In this document: positions 24,685 to 33,341 of the stretch, one piece after another
Numbering within the stretch: the first letter of the stretch is position 1
Layout: the number at the start of each line of letters is the position of its first letter
DNA from: JBBSAT01 sp046351235
GTDB taxonomy: Bacteria; Myxococcota_A; Polyangia; Polyangiales; Sandaracinaceae
Length of the DNA: 64,000 nt
Assembly (NCBI GenBank): GCA_046351235.1
Contig: JAXLYV010000009.1
Location: forward strand, 62,001-126,000
Direction: 5' to 3'
The notes under the pieces: generated by a model
The model's input: only the letters and a program-made list of their open reading frames with translations
The model's database searches: none
What the model was told of the DNA's origin: nothing
Made by a program: the position numbers and the translations under genes

Positions 24685-25332
24685 ATGACGACGCTCGGGC
24701 TCATCGGGGCAGGACACATCGGAAGCCAGGTCGCGCGGCTCGCGGTCGCGAACGGATACGACGTGGTGATCAGCAACTCGCGCGGGCCGGAGACGCTCGC
24801 CGACCTCGTCCGCGAGCTCGGGCCGAAGGCGCGCGCCGCGACGCCGCTCGAGGCGGCGACGGCGGGCGATCTCGTCGTGGTGACGATCCCGCTCAAGAAC
24901 ATCGCGAGCATCCCGGTCGCGCCGCTCGCCGGCAAGGTCGTGATCGACACGAACAACTACTATCCGCAGCGCGATGGTCACATCGCGGCGCTCGACGAAG
25001 AGCGCACGACCACCGCCGAGCTGCTCCAGGCGCATCTGCCCGCCTCGAAGGTCGTGAAGGCCTTCAACCACATCTACGCGGCGCAGCTCACGACCGACGG
25101 CAAGCCGCGCGGCACGCCGAATCGGCGCGCGCTCGTCATCGCCGGCGACGACGCGACCGCGAAGGCGACCGTCACCGCGATGCTCGACGCGTTCGGCTTC
25201 GACACCGTCGATGCCGGCCCGCTGGCCGAGGGCTGGCGCATCCAGCGCGACACCCCGGGCTACGGCCCGCGGCGCAATGCGGAGGAGCTGAAGCGGGATC
25301 TCGCGGCCGCCAAGCGCTACCGCGACATGTGA
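24685..25332 (+). CDS. NADPH-dependent F420 reductase-like oxidoreductase
   Basis: 215 residues. N-terminal dinucleotide motif 'LGLIGAGHIGSQVARLAVANGYDVVISNSRGPETL' and the later 'VVVTIPLKNI', 'KVVIDTNNYYPQRDG' and 'KVVKAFNHIYAAQL' fit the F420_oxidored / NADP-binding family. Members pass hydride between NADP and F420 or reduce small substrates. Without F420 genes nearby the cofactor partner is open. The C-terminus 'GPLAEGWRIQRDTPGYG' also fits the family. Single gene, convergent with the next one. Confidence 0.8.
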   Translation: MTTLGLIGAGHIGSQVARLAVANGYDVVISNSRGPETLADLVRELGPKARAATPLEAATAGDLVVVTIPLKNIASIPVAPLAGKVVIDTNNYYPQRDGHIAALDEERTTTAELLQAHLPASKVVKAFNHIYAAQLTTDGKPRGTPNRRALVIAGDDATAKATVTAMLDAFGFDTVDAGPLAEGWRIQRDTPGYGPRRNAEELKRDLAAAKRYRDM

Positions 25333-25345
25333 TCTCCGCGCCGGC

Positions 25346-26143
25346 TCACCGACGCACGAACACGCTCGTGCACACGCCGGCCGCGAGCAGCGCGATCTCC
25401 ACGGCCGCGGCCGCGCCCACCCAAGGACCGAAGCTCGCCGCGATCGCGGCGCGCAGCGTGTCGAGCGCCAGCCATCCGAGCACGAGCGCCACGCCTCGCG
25501 CGCCCAGCAGGCTCGCGCCGCCATCCGTCACCGCCTGGTCGGCGCCGCTCGACACGCTGTGTCGGCTCTTTCCGGGGCTGCCGGTGTTCAGGTAGTAGGG
25601 CGCGTTCCACTTCGCGTCGGCGTCCGCCTGTGCGCGTCGATCGCTCGCCACGTCGAAGCGACGCAGCGCGAAGCGATCGGAGAGCGCGAGCCATGCCGTG
25701 GCCGTCGCGAGCACGACGCCGAGCGCCACCGCTCCGAGCGCTCCGAGCGCGGCGAGCGCGTCCTGGTCGATCGCGAGCGCGCATCCGTAGACCGGGATCG
25801 CGAGCACCGCCGCCGTCGCGACCGCTCCGATCGCGCGCGTGCGGAGCAGCCGCATCGGGCCCTCGGGGCCCGCTCCCTTGCCGTCCACCACGTCGAGCGA
25901 GAGCACCGCCAGCGCGACCCAGCCCACGAGGGCCGCCGCCGCGCGGCCGAGCACGGTTGCCGGATCGAAGAAGAGCATCTCGAAGAACGCCGCGCGGAGC
26001 GACGCCGCGTCGACGGGTGCTCCGCCCGCGAGCGCGGCGATCCCCAGCCAAGCGGCTGTCCCCGCGCCACCGAACGGCCATGCCGCGGCCGCGAGCGCGG
26101 CCAGCCACGCGAGGGGCCGCGCGTGCAGCCGCAGCGCGATCAT
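25346..26143 (-). CDS. Multi-pass membrane protein, unknown
   Basis: 265 residues with about five to six hydrophobic segments and a soluble region between helices. The soluble segment near residues 175-205 ('KWNAPYYLNTGSPGKSRH') carries an aromatic/Ser motif that could be functional. Its start overlaps the stop of the upstream lipoprotein gene (ATGA on the minus strand), so the two are translated together. I do not recognise the family. It may act with the lipoprotein in the envelope. Confidence 0.65.
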   Translation of the reverse strand: MIALRLHARPLAWLAALAAAAWPFGGAGTAAWLGIAALAGGAPVDAASLRAAFFEMLFFDPATVLGRAAAALVGWVALAVLSLDVVDGKGAGPEGPMRLLRTRAIGAVATAAVLAIPVYGCALAIDQDALAALGALGAVALGVVLATATAWLALSDRFALRRFDVASDRRAQADADAKWNAPYYLNTGSPGKSRHSVSSGADQAVTDGGASLLGARGVALVLGWLALDTLRAAIAASFGPWVGAAAAVEIALLAAGVCTSVFVRR

Positions 26144-27003
26144 GGAGTGGCCAGCAGATAGCCGAGCACGTTCGTCCAGAAGGCCTCCGCGTTCGTGTTC
26201 CATCCCGCGTCGAGGGTCGCATACTCGTCGAGCCAGACGAACGCCCGGCCCGAGCCGCCGGTGCCCGACTCGTAGCGCGCCGCCACGGTCGTGCCGCCAG
26301 AAGTGGCGACCTCGGGCGAGGTGCCGGGCGGCATCAGCGACATGAACGCGTCTGCACCGTTCACCATCGGCGGCGCCGTGAGGGTGCCGCGCGAGACGGC
26401 GCCCGCCGCGAAGAGCGGCGAGTCGATGATGGGCGCCCGCGTGGTGTCGATCTGCATCCCGAGGATCGACACGATGGACTGGATCTCGTTGCGGTCGGCG
26501 ACGGCGCCGGCGTATCCGCCGAGCACGAGCACGCGGCCGCCCTGCGTCAGCCACACGAGCAATGCGGCGCGCTCGCCCCCGCTCAGATCGTTCTGCATGT
26601 CGCCGAAGACGACGAGATCGTAGACGGAGAGAAAGGCCTGATCGAGCGTCGGGTCCGCGACGAACTGCGCCGTGCCCCAGTCGGCGAGCAGCGCCGAGAA
26701 CGAGCTCGCCTCGAGGGCGCCGTTCGCGAGGCGCCCGACGACCAGGATGCGCGTGTCGGGAGTCGCCGCGTCGGGGGCGACGAAGGCGTCGGGCGTGACG
26801 AAGGCATCGGGCGTGACGAAGGCGTCGGGCGTCGCGGCATCGGTGCCGGCGAACGCATCGGGCGCGACGGAGGCGTCGGGCGTCGCGGCATCGGTGCCGG
26901 CGAATGCATCGGGCGAGGAGGGCTGCGGGCTGCTGCAGCCGAGGGTCGCGAAGAGCGCGAAGGCCGCGAGTGGACGAGCAGGGACGGAGAAGAAGGTGCG
27001 CAT
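26140..27003 (-). CDS. Lipoprotein with PDAF repeats and a Rossmann/GATase-like domain
   Basis: 287 residues. Signal ends 'TLGCSS' (lipobox). Residues 30-80 are a tandem 'TPDAFVTPDAF/AGTDAATPDA' spacer. The rest resembles the glutamine amidotransferase-like fold used in ThuA/DUF4350-type proteins: 'TRILVVGRL', 'YDLVVFGDMQNDLSGGERAALLVWLTQGGRVLVLGGY', 'SGRAFVWLDEYATLDAGW'. No catalytic Cys is evident, so a binding rather than catalytic role is likely. First gene of a two-gene coupled unit with the membrane protein. Confidence 0.65.
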   Translation of the reverse strand: MRTFFSVPARPLAAFALFATLGCSSPQPSSPDAFAGTDAATPDASVAPDAFAGTDAATPDAFVTPDAFVTPDAFVAPDAATPDTRILVVGRLANGALEASSFSALLADWGTAQFVADPTLDQAFLSVYDLVVFGDMQNDLSGGERAALLVWLTQGGRVLVLGGYAGAVADRNEIQSIVSILGMQIDTTRAPIIDSPLFAAGAVSRGTLTAPPMVNGADAFMSLMPPGTSPEVATSGGTTVAARYESGTGGSGRAFVWLDEYATLDAGWNTNAEAFWTNVLGYLLATP

Positions 27004-27010
27004 GGCGGCG

Positions 27011-27039
27011 ACTGTCGCGGCGCGACCCGGGCCGCGGAA
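27011..27039 (-). promoter_or_regulatory. Near-leaderless promoter (minus strand)
   Basis: Minus strand: TTCCGC, 17 bp, GACAGT, 7 nt before ATG 27003. Confidence 0.4.
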
Positions 27040-27179
27040 GTCGCATCGACGTGCGACGCGACGCGGAGCGCCTCGCGCGGGGCGGCGCGGAGGGCGGCGC
27101 CACCATCGGCCGATCCCCACGACGCTGCGCGCCGCCGCGGGGGTCGCATGGATGGGTGACGTGCCCGCTCGGAGCGACG

Positions 27180-27818
27180 TCAGTCGATCAGGCCGAGGCG
27201 CATCGCGCGGCGTGTCGCCTCGCTCTTCGTGCTCACGCCGAGCTTGCCGTAGGTGCGCCGTACGTAGGTCCGCACCGAGTCGATCGAGAGCTCGAGGCGC
27301 AGCGCGACCTGCTCGTACGTGTATCCCTCGGCGAGCAGGCCGAGCACCTCGCGCTCCCGCTCGGAGAGCAGGCCCGGCTGCGCGCGCGTGCTCGGCGCCC
27401 GCAGCCGCGCGAGCAGGCGCCGGCTGATCTCGCGCGTCATCGGCGAGCCACCGCGCTCGACCTCCCGGGCCACCTCGCCCAGCCGCGTGAACACCTCCGT
27501 CTTCAGCACGTATCCGACGCAGCCGGCCTCGATCGCCGGAAAGAGCCAGTCGTCGCTCGCGTGCCCGGTGACGGCGACCACCGAGAGCTCGGGCGCGTGT
27601 GCGAAGACGGCCGGGAGCGCATCGACGACGCGCGTCCCGTCGAGATCGAGATCGGCCAGCAAGATCGGCGGGAGCGCGCCGGCCTCGGCCGCAGCGAGCA
27701 GGGCCCCGATGTCGTCGAGCTCGAGCACGTCGTAGTCGTTCGCGCGTAGCGCGGTCGCCAGCGCGCGCCGCACCTCGGGCTCGTCCTCGATCACCGCGAT
27801 CGCTCTCCGCGCGCTCAT
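27180..27818 (-). CDS. LuxR/NarL-family response regulator
   Basis: 212 residues from ATG 27818. Receiver domain: acidic pair in 'VIEDEP', phospho-acceptor Asp56 ('LLADLDLDG'), Thr in 'VTGHA', Lys in 'VLKTEV'. A GerE/LuxR helix-turn-helix occupies about 148-212 ('LLSEREREVLGLLAEGYTYEQVALRLELSI'). It should bind DNA when phosphorylated. It is divergent from a gene coding for a HisKA_3-like protein, with 61 bp between the starts, so the two probably form a pair. Confidence 0.9.
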   Translation of the reverse strand: MSARRAIAVIEDEPEVRRALATALRANDYDVLELDDIGALLAAAEAGALPPILLADLDLDGTRVVDALPAVFAHAPELSVVAVTGHASDDWLFPAIEAGCVGYVLKTEVFTRLGEVAREVERGGSPMTREISRRLLARLRAPSTRAQPGLLSEREREVLGLLAEGYTYEQVALRLELSIDSVRTYVRRTYGKLGVSTKSEATRRAMRLGLID

Positions 27819-27879
27819 CGCGTCCGAGTGTTGCACGAGGATCGACGGCGCTCGCGAGGAAGCTACAGTCGCGGCCCCC

Positions 27880-29421
27880 GTGGCGCCGCCTCCCGACACC
27901 GCTCCCGTGCTCACCGACGACGAGTACCGGCGAATCGCGTCCCAGGCGTCGGCCATCGGATCGGGGATCGTGGGCGTGGCGCTCGCGCTCGCCGTCGAGT
28001 CGTCCTGGGGGCGCAGCTCCACCGGCGCGACCCCAGGCTGGGTCGCGGGCGTCACGATGGCGTGGCTCGTCGCTTCGATCGGCTACACGTCGTTCTTCAG
28101 CACGCACGCCCGCTTCGCGGCGCCCGTCTCGAGCGAGCGTGATCTCGAGATCTACGCGACGGTGATCTACTGCTCCGTCTTCGGAGCGACCTCCTCGTAC
28201 GCGTTCTCGCCGGCGTACGCCTTCCTCCTCGCGGCGACGATCAACCTGGGGTGGCTCTTCGCGCACCGCCGGCCGCTCACGCTCGCGATCGTGGCGCTGA
28301 TCCCCGTCGCGATGCGTGGGCTCGCCGTGCCGGAGGCCTCGCTCGCGTCGTACGCGTACGCGCTGGGCGCGGGCGTGCTCGTCGTGATCGGTGCGCTGCT
28401 CTGGGGACGGCGCTGCGACGCCGACCACGCGATCCGGCTCGCGCTCGAGGCCGAGGCCGCGCGCCTCGAAGCGCAGCGCGAGGCCGGCGCGGGCATGCGC
28501 GCCGCGATGTCGCTCCACGACGGGCTCTCGGGCGCGGTTCTCGTGCTGCAGGCCCACCTCGTCGAGGCCAGCGCGTACGAGGCGGCGCGCCCGGCGGTGC
28601 GCGCGATGGTCGGGCGCGTGCGCGCGCTCGTGGAGGGTGCGCTCGGTCATCCGATCGAGGTGCTCGAGACGGAGCTTCCGCGCGTCACGCGCTGGCTCGA
28701 CGCGCGTTGCACGCTGCACGTGGACGCGTCGGTGCGGGCGCTCGGCCTCGGCGAGCGGCGTGACCTCGGCGAGCTCGCGTGGGAGTCGGCGATGAACGCG
28801 CTGCGTCGTGGCCGCACCGAGATCAGGATCACGCTCGATGCACGCGAGGCCTTCGTGGAGCTCCGCTGCGAGGGGCGCGGGCAGCGTGCCGAGAGCGGTG
28901 CGCGCGGAGGTGGCCGCGGTCTTCGTTACGCGGCGGCACGCGTGCTCGGGCGCGGCGGGACCACGAGCCTCGCGGCCGATGGAACCTTCACGGCGCGCTG
29001 GCCGCGCAACGCGCGTCCCTCGTCGAACACGTGGATGGTGCCGACGGCGTTCACCGCGATCTTCGCGACCGCGATGCTCATCGGCGAGGCGAGCGGCCAT
29101 CGCTCGGCGCTCTGGCTCGGCGGCTTCGGCGCGCTCGGCGCGGCGGGCGCGTACGCGGGCATGGCCTCCTCCGGTCGGAGCGCGCGCGCCGAGCTGGATC
29201 GCCTGCGTGCCGAGTCCCTCGCCCTCGCCGAGCGCGAGGTGATGCGCGGCGTGCGCTCGTTGCTGATCCCCGCGAGCGATGCGCTCGCGCTCGCGGACGA
29301 CGACGGCTCGCTCCAGGCCGCGCGCGAGGCTGCGCTCGAGCTCGGCCGTGCGGTCACCGCTGCGCTCGAGCTGCTCGAAGAGCACGCGCCGGCCGCGTGG
29401 ACCGAGACCCGCGCCGCGTGA
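27880..29421 (+). CDS. NarX/DesK-type sensor histidine kinase-like membrane protein with unusual layout
   Basis: 513 residues. Residues 25-175 hold five to six membrane helices. A coiled segment then leads to 'MRAAMSLHDGLSGAVLVLQ', a match to the HisKA_3 phospho-acceptor box with His213. The ATP domain is partly eroded: Asn306 of the N box is present ('ELAWESAMNALRRGR') and a G-rich loop exists ('GGGRGLRYAAARV'), but the D-x-G-x-G box is not evident. Two more membrane helices (about 383-425) and a cytoplasmic coil follow the ATPase-like domain, which is atypical. GTG 27880 is preceded by TACAGT 10 nt upstream. Likely partner of the divergent LuxR-type regulator; kinase activity is uncertain. 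Confidence 0.75.
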   Translation: MAPPPDTAPVLTDDEYRRIASQASAIGSGIVGVALALAVESSWGRSSTGATPGWVAGVTMAWLVASIGYTSFFSTHARFAAPVSSERDLEIYATVIYCSVFGATSSYAFSPAYAFLLAATINLGWLFAHRRPLTLAIVALIPVAMRGLAVPEASLASYAYALGAGVLVVIGALLWGRRCDADHAIRLALEAEAARLEAQREAGAGMRAAMSLHDGLSGAVLVLQAHLVEASAYEAARPAVRAMVGRVRALVEGALGHPIEVLETELPRVTRWLDARCTLHVDASVRALGLGERRDLGELAWESAMNALRRGRTEIRITLDAREAFVELRCEGRGQRAESGARGGGRGLRYAAARVLGRGGTTSLAADGTFTARWPRNARPSSNTWMVPTAFTAIFATAMLIGEASGHRSALWLGGFGALGAAGAYAGMASSGRSARAELDRLRAESLALAEREVMRGVRSLLIPASDALALADDDGSLQAAREAALELGRAVTAALELLEEHAPAAWTETRAA

Positions 29422-29474
29422 GCGCGCGGCGCTCTTCGACACCGATCGACGGAGCGCGCCGACGGCGCTAACCG

Positions 29475-30143
29475 GTGGGCGTGCCTCACGATCTCGGTAG
29501 CCGCTCACGCCTCACGCTCCGCGACGCGCAGCGCTTCGGCGAGGGCACGCTCTTCGACAAGATCGCGCGCACCGTGTGCGCGGCCGAGTGCCTGCCGCGC
29601 AAGGAGCTCTACGAGGCGTGGGAGGTCGCGCGTCGCGTTCGCCGGCGCTTCCGCGGTGGCCGCGTGCTCGATCTCGCGGCGGGGCACGGCTTGCTCGCGC
29701 AGCTGCTGCTCGTGCTCGACGACAGCTCGCCCGAGGCGATCGCGATCGATCCGAAGACGCCGTCCAGCGCGGCCACGCTCGGCGAAGCGATGGAGCGCAC
29801 CTGGCCACGTCTGCAGGGGCGCGTCCTGCGCCGCGCCGAGCGCATCGACGACGTCGACGTGCGCGCGGGCGACCTGCTGGTGTCGGTCCACGCGTGCGGC
29901 GCGCTCACCGATCGCGTGCTCGACCTCGCGATCGCGCACCGCACGCGCGTCGCGGTGCTCCCGTGCTGTCACGACGTGAGGGCGAGCGACACGGCCGGGC
30001 TGCGCGGCTGGCTCGAAGGCCCGCTCGCGGTCGACGTCGCGCGCGCCGCACGGCTTCGTGCGGCCGGCTTCACCGTGCACACGCAGACGATCCCCGCCGA
30101 GATCACCCCGCAGAACCGACTGCTGATGGGCGAGCCTGGCTGA
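29475..30143 (+). CDS. SAM-dependent methyltransferase (Methyltransf_32-like)
   Basis: 222 residues. SAM motif I 'VLDLAAGHGLLAQLLL' at about 56-71, then 'AIDPK', and a characteristic 'VSVHACGALTDRVLDLA' followed by 'VLPCCHD', which are typical of the Methyltransf_32 group. Members include RNA- and protein-modifying enzymes; the target here is unknown. Start is GTG 29475; GTG 29481, 6 nt behind TAACCG, is an alternative that loses two residues. Confidence 0.8.
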   Translation: MGVPHDLGSRSRLTLRDAQRFGEGTLFDKIARTVCAAECLPRKELYEAWEVARRVRRRFRGGRVLDLAAGHGLLAQLLLVLDDSSPEAIAIDPKTPSSAATLGEAMERTWPRLQGRVLRRAERIDDVDVRAGDLLVSVHACGALTDRVLDLAIAHRTRVAVLPCCHDVRASDTAGLRGWLEGPLAVDVARAARLRAAGFTVHTQTIPAEITPQNRLLMGEPG

Positions 30144-30224
30144 CGGGAGGTCGCGCCTCCGGGCGAAGGCCTCGCCGTCCGTGAGAGGGTGGCGCGCCGA
30201 CGAGGGCTCGGGCGCGGCGCGCCG

Positions 30225-30740
30225 TCAGTGCGTGGTCAGCTCGCGGCGCACACTCGCGCCCGCGTTCCTCGCGCGCTGCTCGAGATCGTCCGCGAGCGCG
30301 CGCGGGTCGCGCTCGTAGCCGCTCAGGCCCATCATCGTGCCGCTCTCGGAGAGCACGTCCATGCGCACCATGCGCTCGCCGCGACGTAGCTCCTCGATGC
30401 GCGCGAGCTCGGCGTAGCGCACGTGCTTGAGCCCGAGCACCTTCGAGCGGCGCACGACACCCATCGCGCGCAGCTCGAGGACGTCCCCCGCCGACTGCCA
30501 CGTCGCGCGAGCGACGACGAGCGGCGTCAGGAGGCCGAGGATGCCGCCCGTGAGCCCGAGCCCGAGCTCCGTCGACGAGCGCTCGCCGTCGCGGTGGAAG
30601 AGCAGCGCGGCCCCGACCATGAGCGCGCCCACGACGACGGCCGCGACCGAGATCCCGATTGCCACCAGCCAGCTCCGGCGGCTCACCCGGTAGCTCGCTT
30701 GCACCGGCCCGTACGCCGCGTCGATCTCGCTCTCGGTCAC
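30225..30740 (-). CDS. Small membrane protein with PH-like cytoplasmic domain
   Basis: 171 residues. Two hydrophobic segments (about 24-46 and 58-78) are followed by a soluble C-terminal domain ('DVLELRAMGVVRRSKVLGLKHVRYAELARIEEL') of beta-strand character, reminiscent of bacterial PH-like domains. No signal peptide. A -10-like TACCTT lies 8 nt before the GTG start. Function unknown; single gene, convergent to the methyltransferase. Confidence 0.6.
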   Translation of the reverse strand: MTESEIDAAYGPVQASYRVSRRSWLVAIGISVAAVVVGALMVGAALLFHRDGERSSTELGLGLTGGILGLLTPLVVARATWQSAGDVLELRAMGVVRRSKVLGLKHVRYAELARIEELRRGERMVRMDVLSESGTMMGLSGYERDPRALADDLEQRARNAGASVRRELTTH

Positions 30741-30785
30741 GAGTGCGGAAGGTAGCGCGAGATCCGCTCCTTCGGTCGGCGGCGC

Positions 30786-32087
30786 TCAAGGCTCGATCGT
30801 GATCGAGGCGCGGAACGAGCCGCGCAGCGGCGACTCGGGGGACGGCGCGTCGTGCGCGAGGCACGTGCCGAGGTCGGTGCTCGCCGCGCGCACGCGCAGG
30901 GCGCGCACCGCATGCGAGCGTCCGGTCACCCGGGCGCTCACGTCGATCGCGACCACGCTCGACGCATCGACGCGGTGCAGGCAGTACGTCACGGCCCGCG
31001 CGAGCCAGGCCTGGGGCGTGTCGCTCGGCGGCGTCGCGAGCGCGTCGCGTCGCGGCCCGAGCGCGGGCTCGAGGGCCACTGCCGCGTCGAGCCACGCGCG
31101 CGCCTGCGTGCCGAGTCCGAGGCTCGCGAGCCGCTCGCCGCCGAGCGTGAGGAGCGCCGCCCGCGAGGCGGCGGGCACGCGCTCCGGGAGCGACGGCGCG
31201 TCGAGCGAGAGCAGCGCCTCGGCCACGAGCCCGTCGGCCGGATCGCTCGTGCCCACGAACGGCGCGAGCGTCACCACGGCGCGCGCGCCGCGGCCGCGCG
31301 CGAGGTCGAGCTCTGCGCTCCGGATCGCACAGTGCACTGCGAACGGCGACGCGATCGCGGCGCATCGATCGAACGACTCGCGCGCGGCGTGCGGATCGTC
31401 AGGCGCGAGGAGCTCGCCCAGCATGAAGTGGAGGCGCGGCTCGAGCTCGGCCGGGACGGGCGTGATCGCGAGCGCCTGCTCGATCAGCGTGCGCGCCTCG
31501 GCATCGCCTTCTTGCGCGGCGACGTAGGCGCGCTGGTAGAGCGCATGGGCCGTGAGCGCGTCGCTCCCCGTGACGTGCGACCACGCGCGGCGTGCGGGCG
31601 CGGCGTCGGCCGTCACGACGCACGCGTCGTCGCCGCTCGCCTCGCAGCGATCGAGCTCTGCCAGCGCCGCTTCGGCGGCGAGCTCGTAGCGCAGCTCACC
31701 GAGCACGAGCCGCGCGGCGCGTCCGAGCGTGTCGAAGGCGCGGTCGAGCACGGCCATGAGCCGCTCGCGCCACGCGGCGCGATCGGACTCGTAGGAGGGG
31801 AGCGCCGCGCGCAGCGCCTGCGCGCGCTCGGGCGTAGGCCCGCTTCGGAGCTCGGCGGCCGTGCCGACGAGGAGCTCGGTGGCGGCGTAGTATCGGAGCA
31901 AGGGCACGGCCGCCGCGGTGGGTACCTCGCTCGCGTCGATGCGAGGCACGGGCAGGCGATCGACTACGACGAAGTCGCCCGAGGCAGGGCGCGGAGGCCG
32001 CGTCACCCGGATCGTGCCGAGATCGGTCTGCGCGCGCGCCACGCCGGCGCCGAGCATCACGAGCGAGATCGCGAGCGCCCAGCGCAT
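30786..32087 (-). CDS. Secreted TPR-like protein of unknown function
   Basis: 433 residues. ATG 32087 was chosen over an upstream frame start because it begins a good signal peptide ('MRWALAISLVMLGAGVARA|Q') and has a promoter exactly 6 nt upstream. The body is Ala-rich helical, with TPR-like pairs ('AHALYQRAYVAAQEGDAEARTLIEQAL', 'HFMLGELLAPDDPHAARESFDRCAAI'). Four cysteines are spread through it and the C-terminal domain is beta-rich. Probably periplasmic. Divergent from the next gene by 82 bp. Confidence 0.65.
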   Translation of the reverse strand: MRWALAISLVMLGAGVARAQTDLGTIRVTRPPRPASGDFVVVDRLPVPRIDASEVPTAAAVPLLRYYAATELLVGTAAELRSGPTPERAQALRAALPSYESDRAAWRERLMAVLDRAFDTLGRAARLVLGELRYELAAEAALAELDRCEASGDDACVVTADAAPARRAWSHVTGSDALTAHALYQRAYVAAQEGDAEARTLIEQALAITPVPAELEPRLHFMLGELLAPDDPHAARESFDRCAAIASPFAVHCAIRSAELDLARGRGARAVVTLAPFVGTSDPADGLVAEALLSLDAPSLPERVPAASRAALLTLGGERLASLGLGTQARAWLDAAVALEPALGPRRDALATPPSDTPQAWLARAVTYCLHRVDASSVVAIDVSARVTGRSHAVRALRVRAASTDLGTCLAHDAPSPESPLRGSFRASITIEP

Positions 32088-32093
32088 GCTCCG

Positions 32094-32122
32094 AGGTTGC
32101 GGGCCCAGCGTCGTGGGATCAA
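32094..32122 (-). promoter_or_regulatory. Leaderless-type promoter (minus strand)
   Basis: Minus strand: TTGATC, 17 bp, CAACCT, then 6 nt to ATG 32087. Confidence 0.5.
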
Positions 32123-32169
32123 GGGGCGGCATCCCGGGAACTCCGCGCGGTCACCGGTGTCGGACGCGC

Positions 32170-32889
32170 ATGACCTACCGTGACGACGACGTCGCGGCGT
32201 TCGCGCGTCGGCGCTCGCTCGCCGAGCGCGTGGAGACCACGACCGACGATCACGAGCGCGCCGAGCTCGTGCGGGAGCTGGCGCAGCTCGACGCGGATCG
32301 TCGCGACGCGGCCCGGCGCCGTCTTCCGCTCCTCACCCGGTCGCGGATCGCGAGCCCTTGCGACGAGCGCTGGGAGACGATGCTGGGCGAGGGCGCGGTG
32401 CGTCACTGCTCGCGCTGCGAGAAGAAGGTCTTCGATCTCTCGCGGATGACGCTCGGGGAGGCCGAGGCGCTGGTGCACGCCGAGCAGCGCCGCGGTCTCT
32501 GCGTGCGGCTCCATCACCGCGCCGACGGGACGATGATGTTCGCCGACTGCGAGGTCGGCGCGCGCAGCGTCCGGCGCCGTCGATGGGCCGTGGGCGTGGC
32601 CGCGGGCATCGCTGGCAGCGCGGCGCTCGCATGGGCGGCCGTACCGCCGCCGGCCGCACCGCTGCGTCTCGAGGGGAGCGCCACCTCCGCCGCCGTGCTG
32701 CGCGAGGCGGGCGACGCATTCCTGCGGAGCCCGATGCCCGAGCTTCCCGTGGACGCGGACCTCCCGCGCGCGATCGGTTTGTCGGGCGTCGACGAGCCGG
32801 GGGCCTTCATGGGGCTGATGGCGCTTCCGGAGCCACCTCTCGTCGCTCCCGCGCCGGCACGGCCGCCGGGGCGCGCCCGCAGGCGCTGA
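32170..32889 (+). CDS. Anti-sigma-like single-pass membrane protein with Cys/His motif
   Basis: 239 residues. The N-terminal cytoplasmic part holds 'CDERWETML', then 'VRHCSRCEKKVFDLSRMTLGEAEALV', a Cys/His arrangement found in many uncharacterised Myxococcota proteins and probably binding zinc. One membrane helix follows (about 136-155), then a Pro/Ala-rich outer tail. The layout resembles anti-sigma or sensor proteins, but no sigma factor is adjacent. Start is ATG 32170, with no clear ribosome site. Confidence 0.6.
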   Translation: MTYRDDDVAAFARRRSLAERVETTTDDHERAELVRELAQLDADRRDAARRRLPLLTRSRIASPCDERWETMLGEGAVRHCSRCEKKVFDLSRMTLGEAEALVHAEQRRGLCVRLHHRADGTMMFADCEVGARSVRRRRWAVGVAAGIAGSAALAWAAVPPPAAPLRLEGSATSAAVLREAGDAFLRSPMPELPVDADLPRAIGLSGVDEPGAFMGLMALPEPPLVAPAPARPPGRARRR

Positions 32890-32953
32890 CGAAGCGCACG
32901 CCCGCAGCCTCGGCGACCTCGACGCCGCAACCCGCGGGCCCCACACCTCCGTC

Positions 32954-33319
32954 ATGGGACTTCTCGACAAGCTCTTCGGTGCCGCGCCCAAGGTCCTACC
33001 CACCAGCGTGCGCGATCGCGACGCGTTCGAGCGCGAGGTCGAGAAGAGCGAGACGCCGGTGATCGTCGACGTGTGGGGCCCCGCGTGCGGGCCGTGCAAG
33101 AAGATGGAGCCCGTCCTCGTCGACGTCGCCACGCGCTACGCAGGGAAGGTGAAGGTCGTCGAGATCTCGACCGACGCCGAGCCCGAGCTGCTCGCCGAGC
33201 TCGGCGTGCGCGCGACCCCGACGCTGATCATCTATCGGTCCGGCGAAGAGCTCGGCCGCAGCACCGGCTATCGCCCCGGGCCCTGGTTCGACGACATGAT
33301 CGCCGCCGAGCTCTCCTGA
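32954..33319 (+). CDS. Thioredoxin
   Basis: 121 residues with the active site W-G-P-A-C45-G-P-C48-K and the cis-Pro region 'VRATPTLIIYRSGEEL'. Length is close to a standard thioredoxin plus a 14-residue N-terminal extension ('MGLLDKLFGAAPKVLP'), which is too weak to be a signal peptide, so it is probably cytoplasmic. It reduces disulfides in partner proteins. It is followed by a convergent lipoprotein gene 22 bp away. Confidence 0.92.
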   Translation: MGLLDKLFGAAPKVLPTSVRDRDAFEREVEKSETPVIVDVWGPACGPCKKMEPVLVDVATRYAGKVKVVEISTDAEPELLAELGVRATPTLIIYRSGEELGRSTGYRPGPWFDDMIAAELS

Positions 33320-33341
33320 TCGACCGCCAACCCACTCCGCT

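Noticed and set aside
26760..26920. Short DNA repeats (GCGTCGGGCGTGACGAAG-type) considered as a regulatory array
   Set aside because: They encode the PDAF/TPDA spacer of the lipoprotein in frame and are explained by that.
30850..32180. 443-residue plus-strand open frame opposite the TPR-like secreted protein
   Set aside because: Arg/Glu/His-rich shadow; the minus-strand gene has a signal peptide and a promoter at the right distance.
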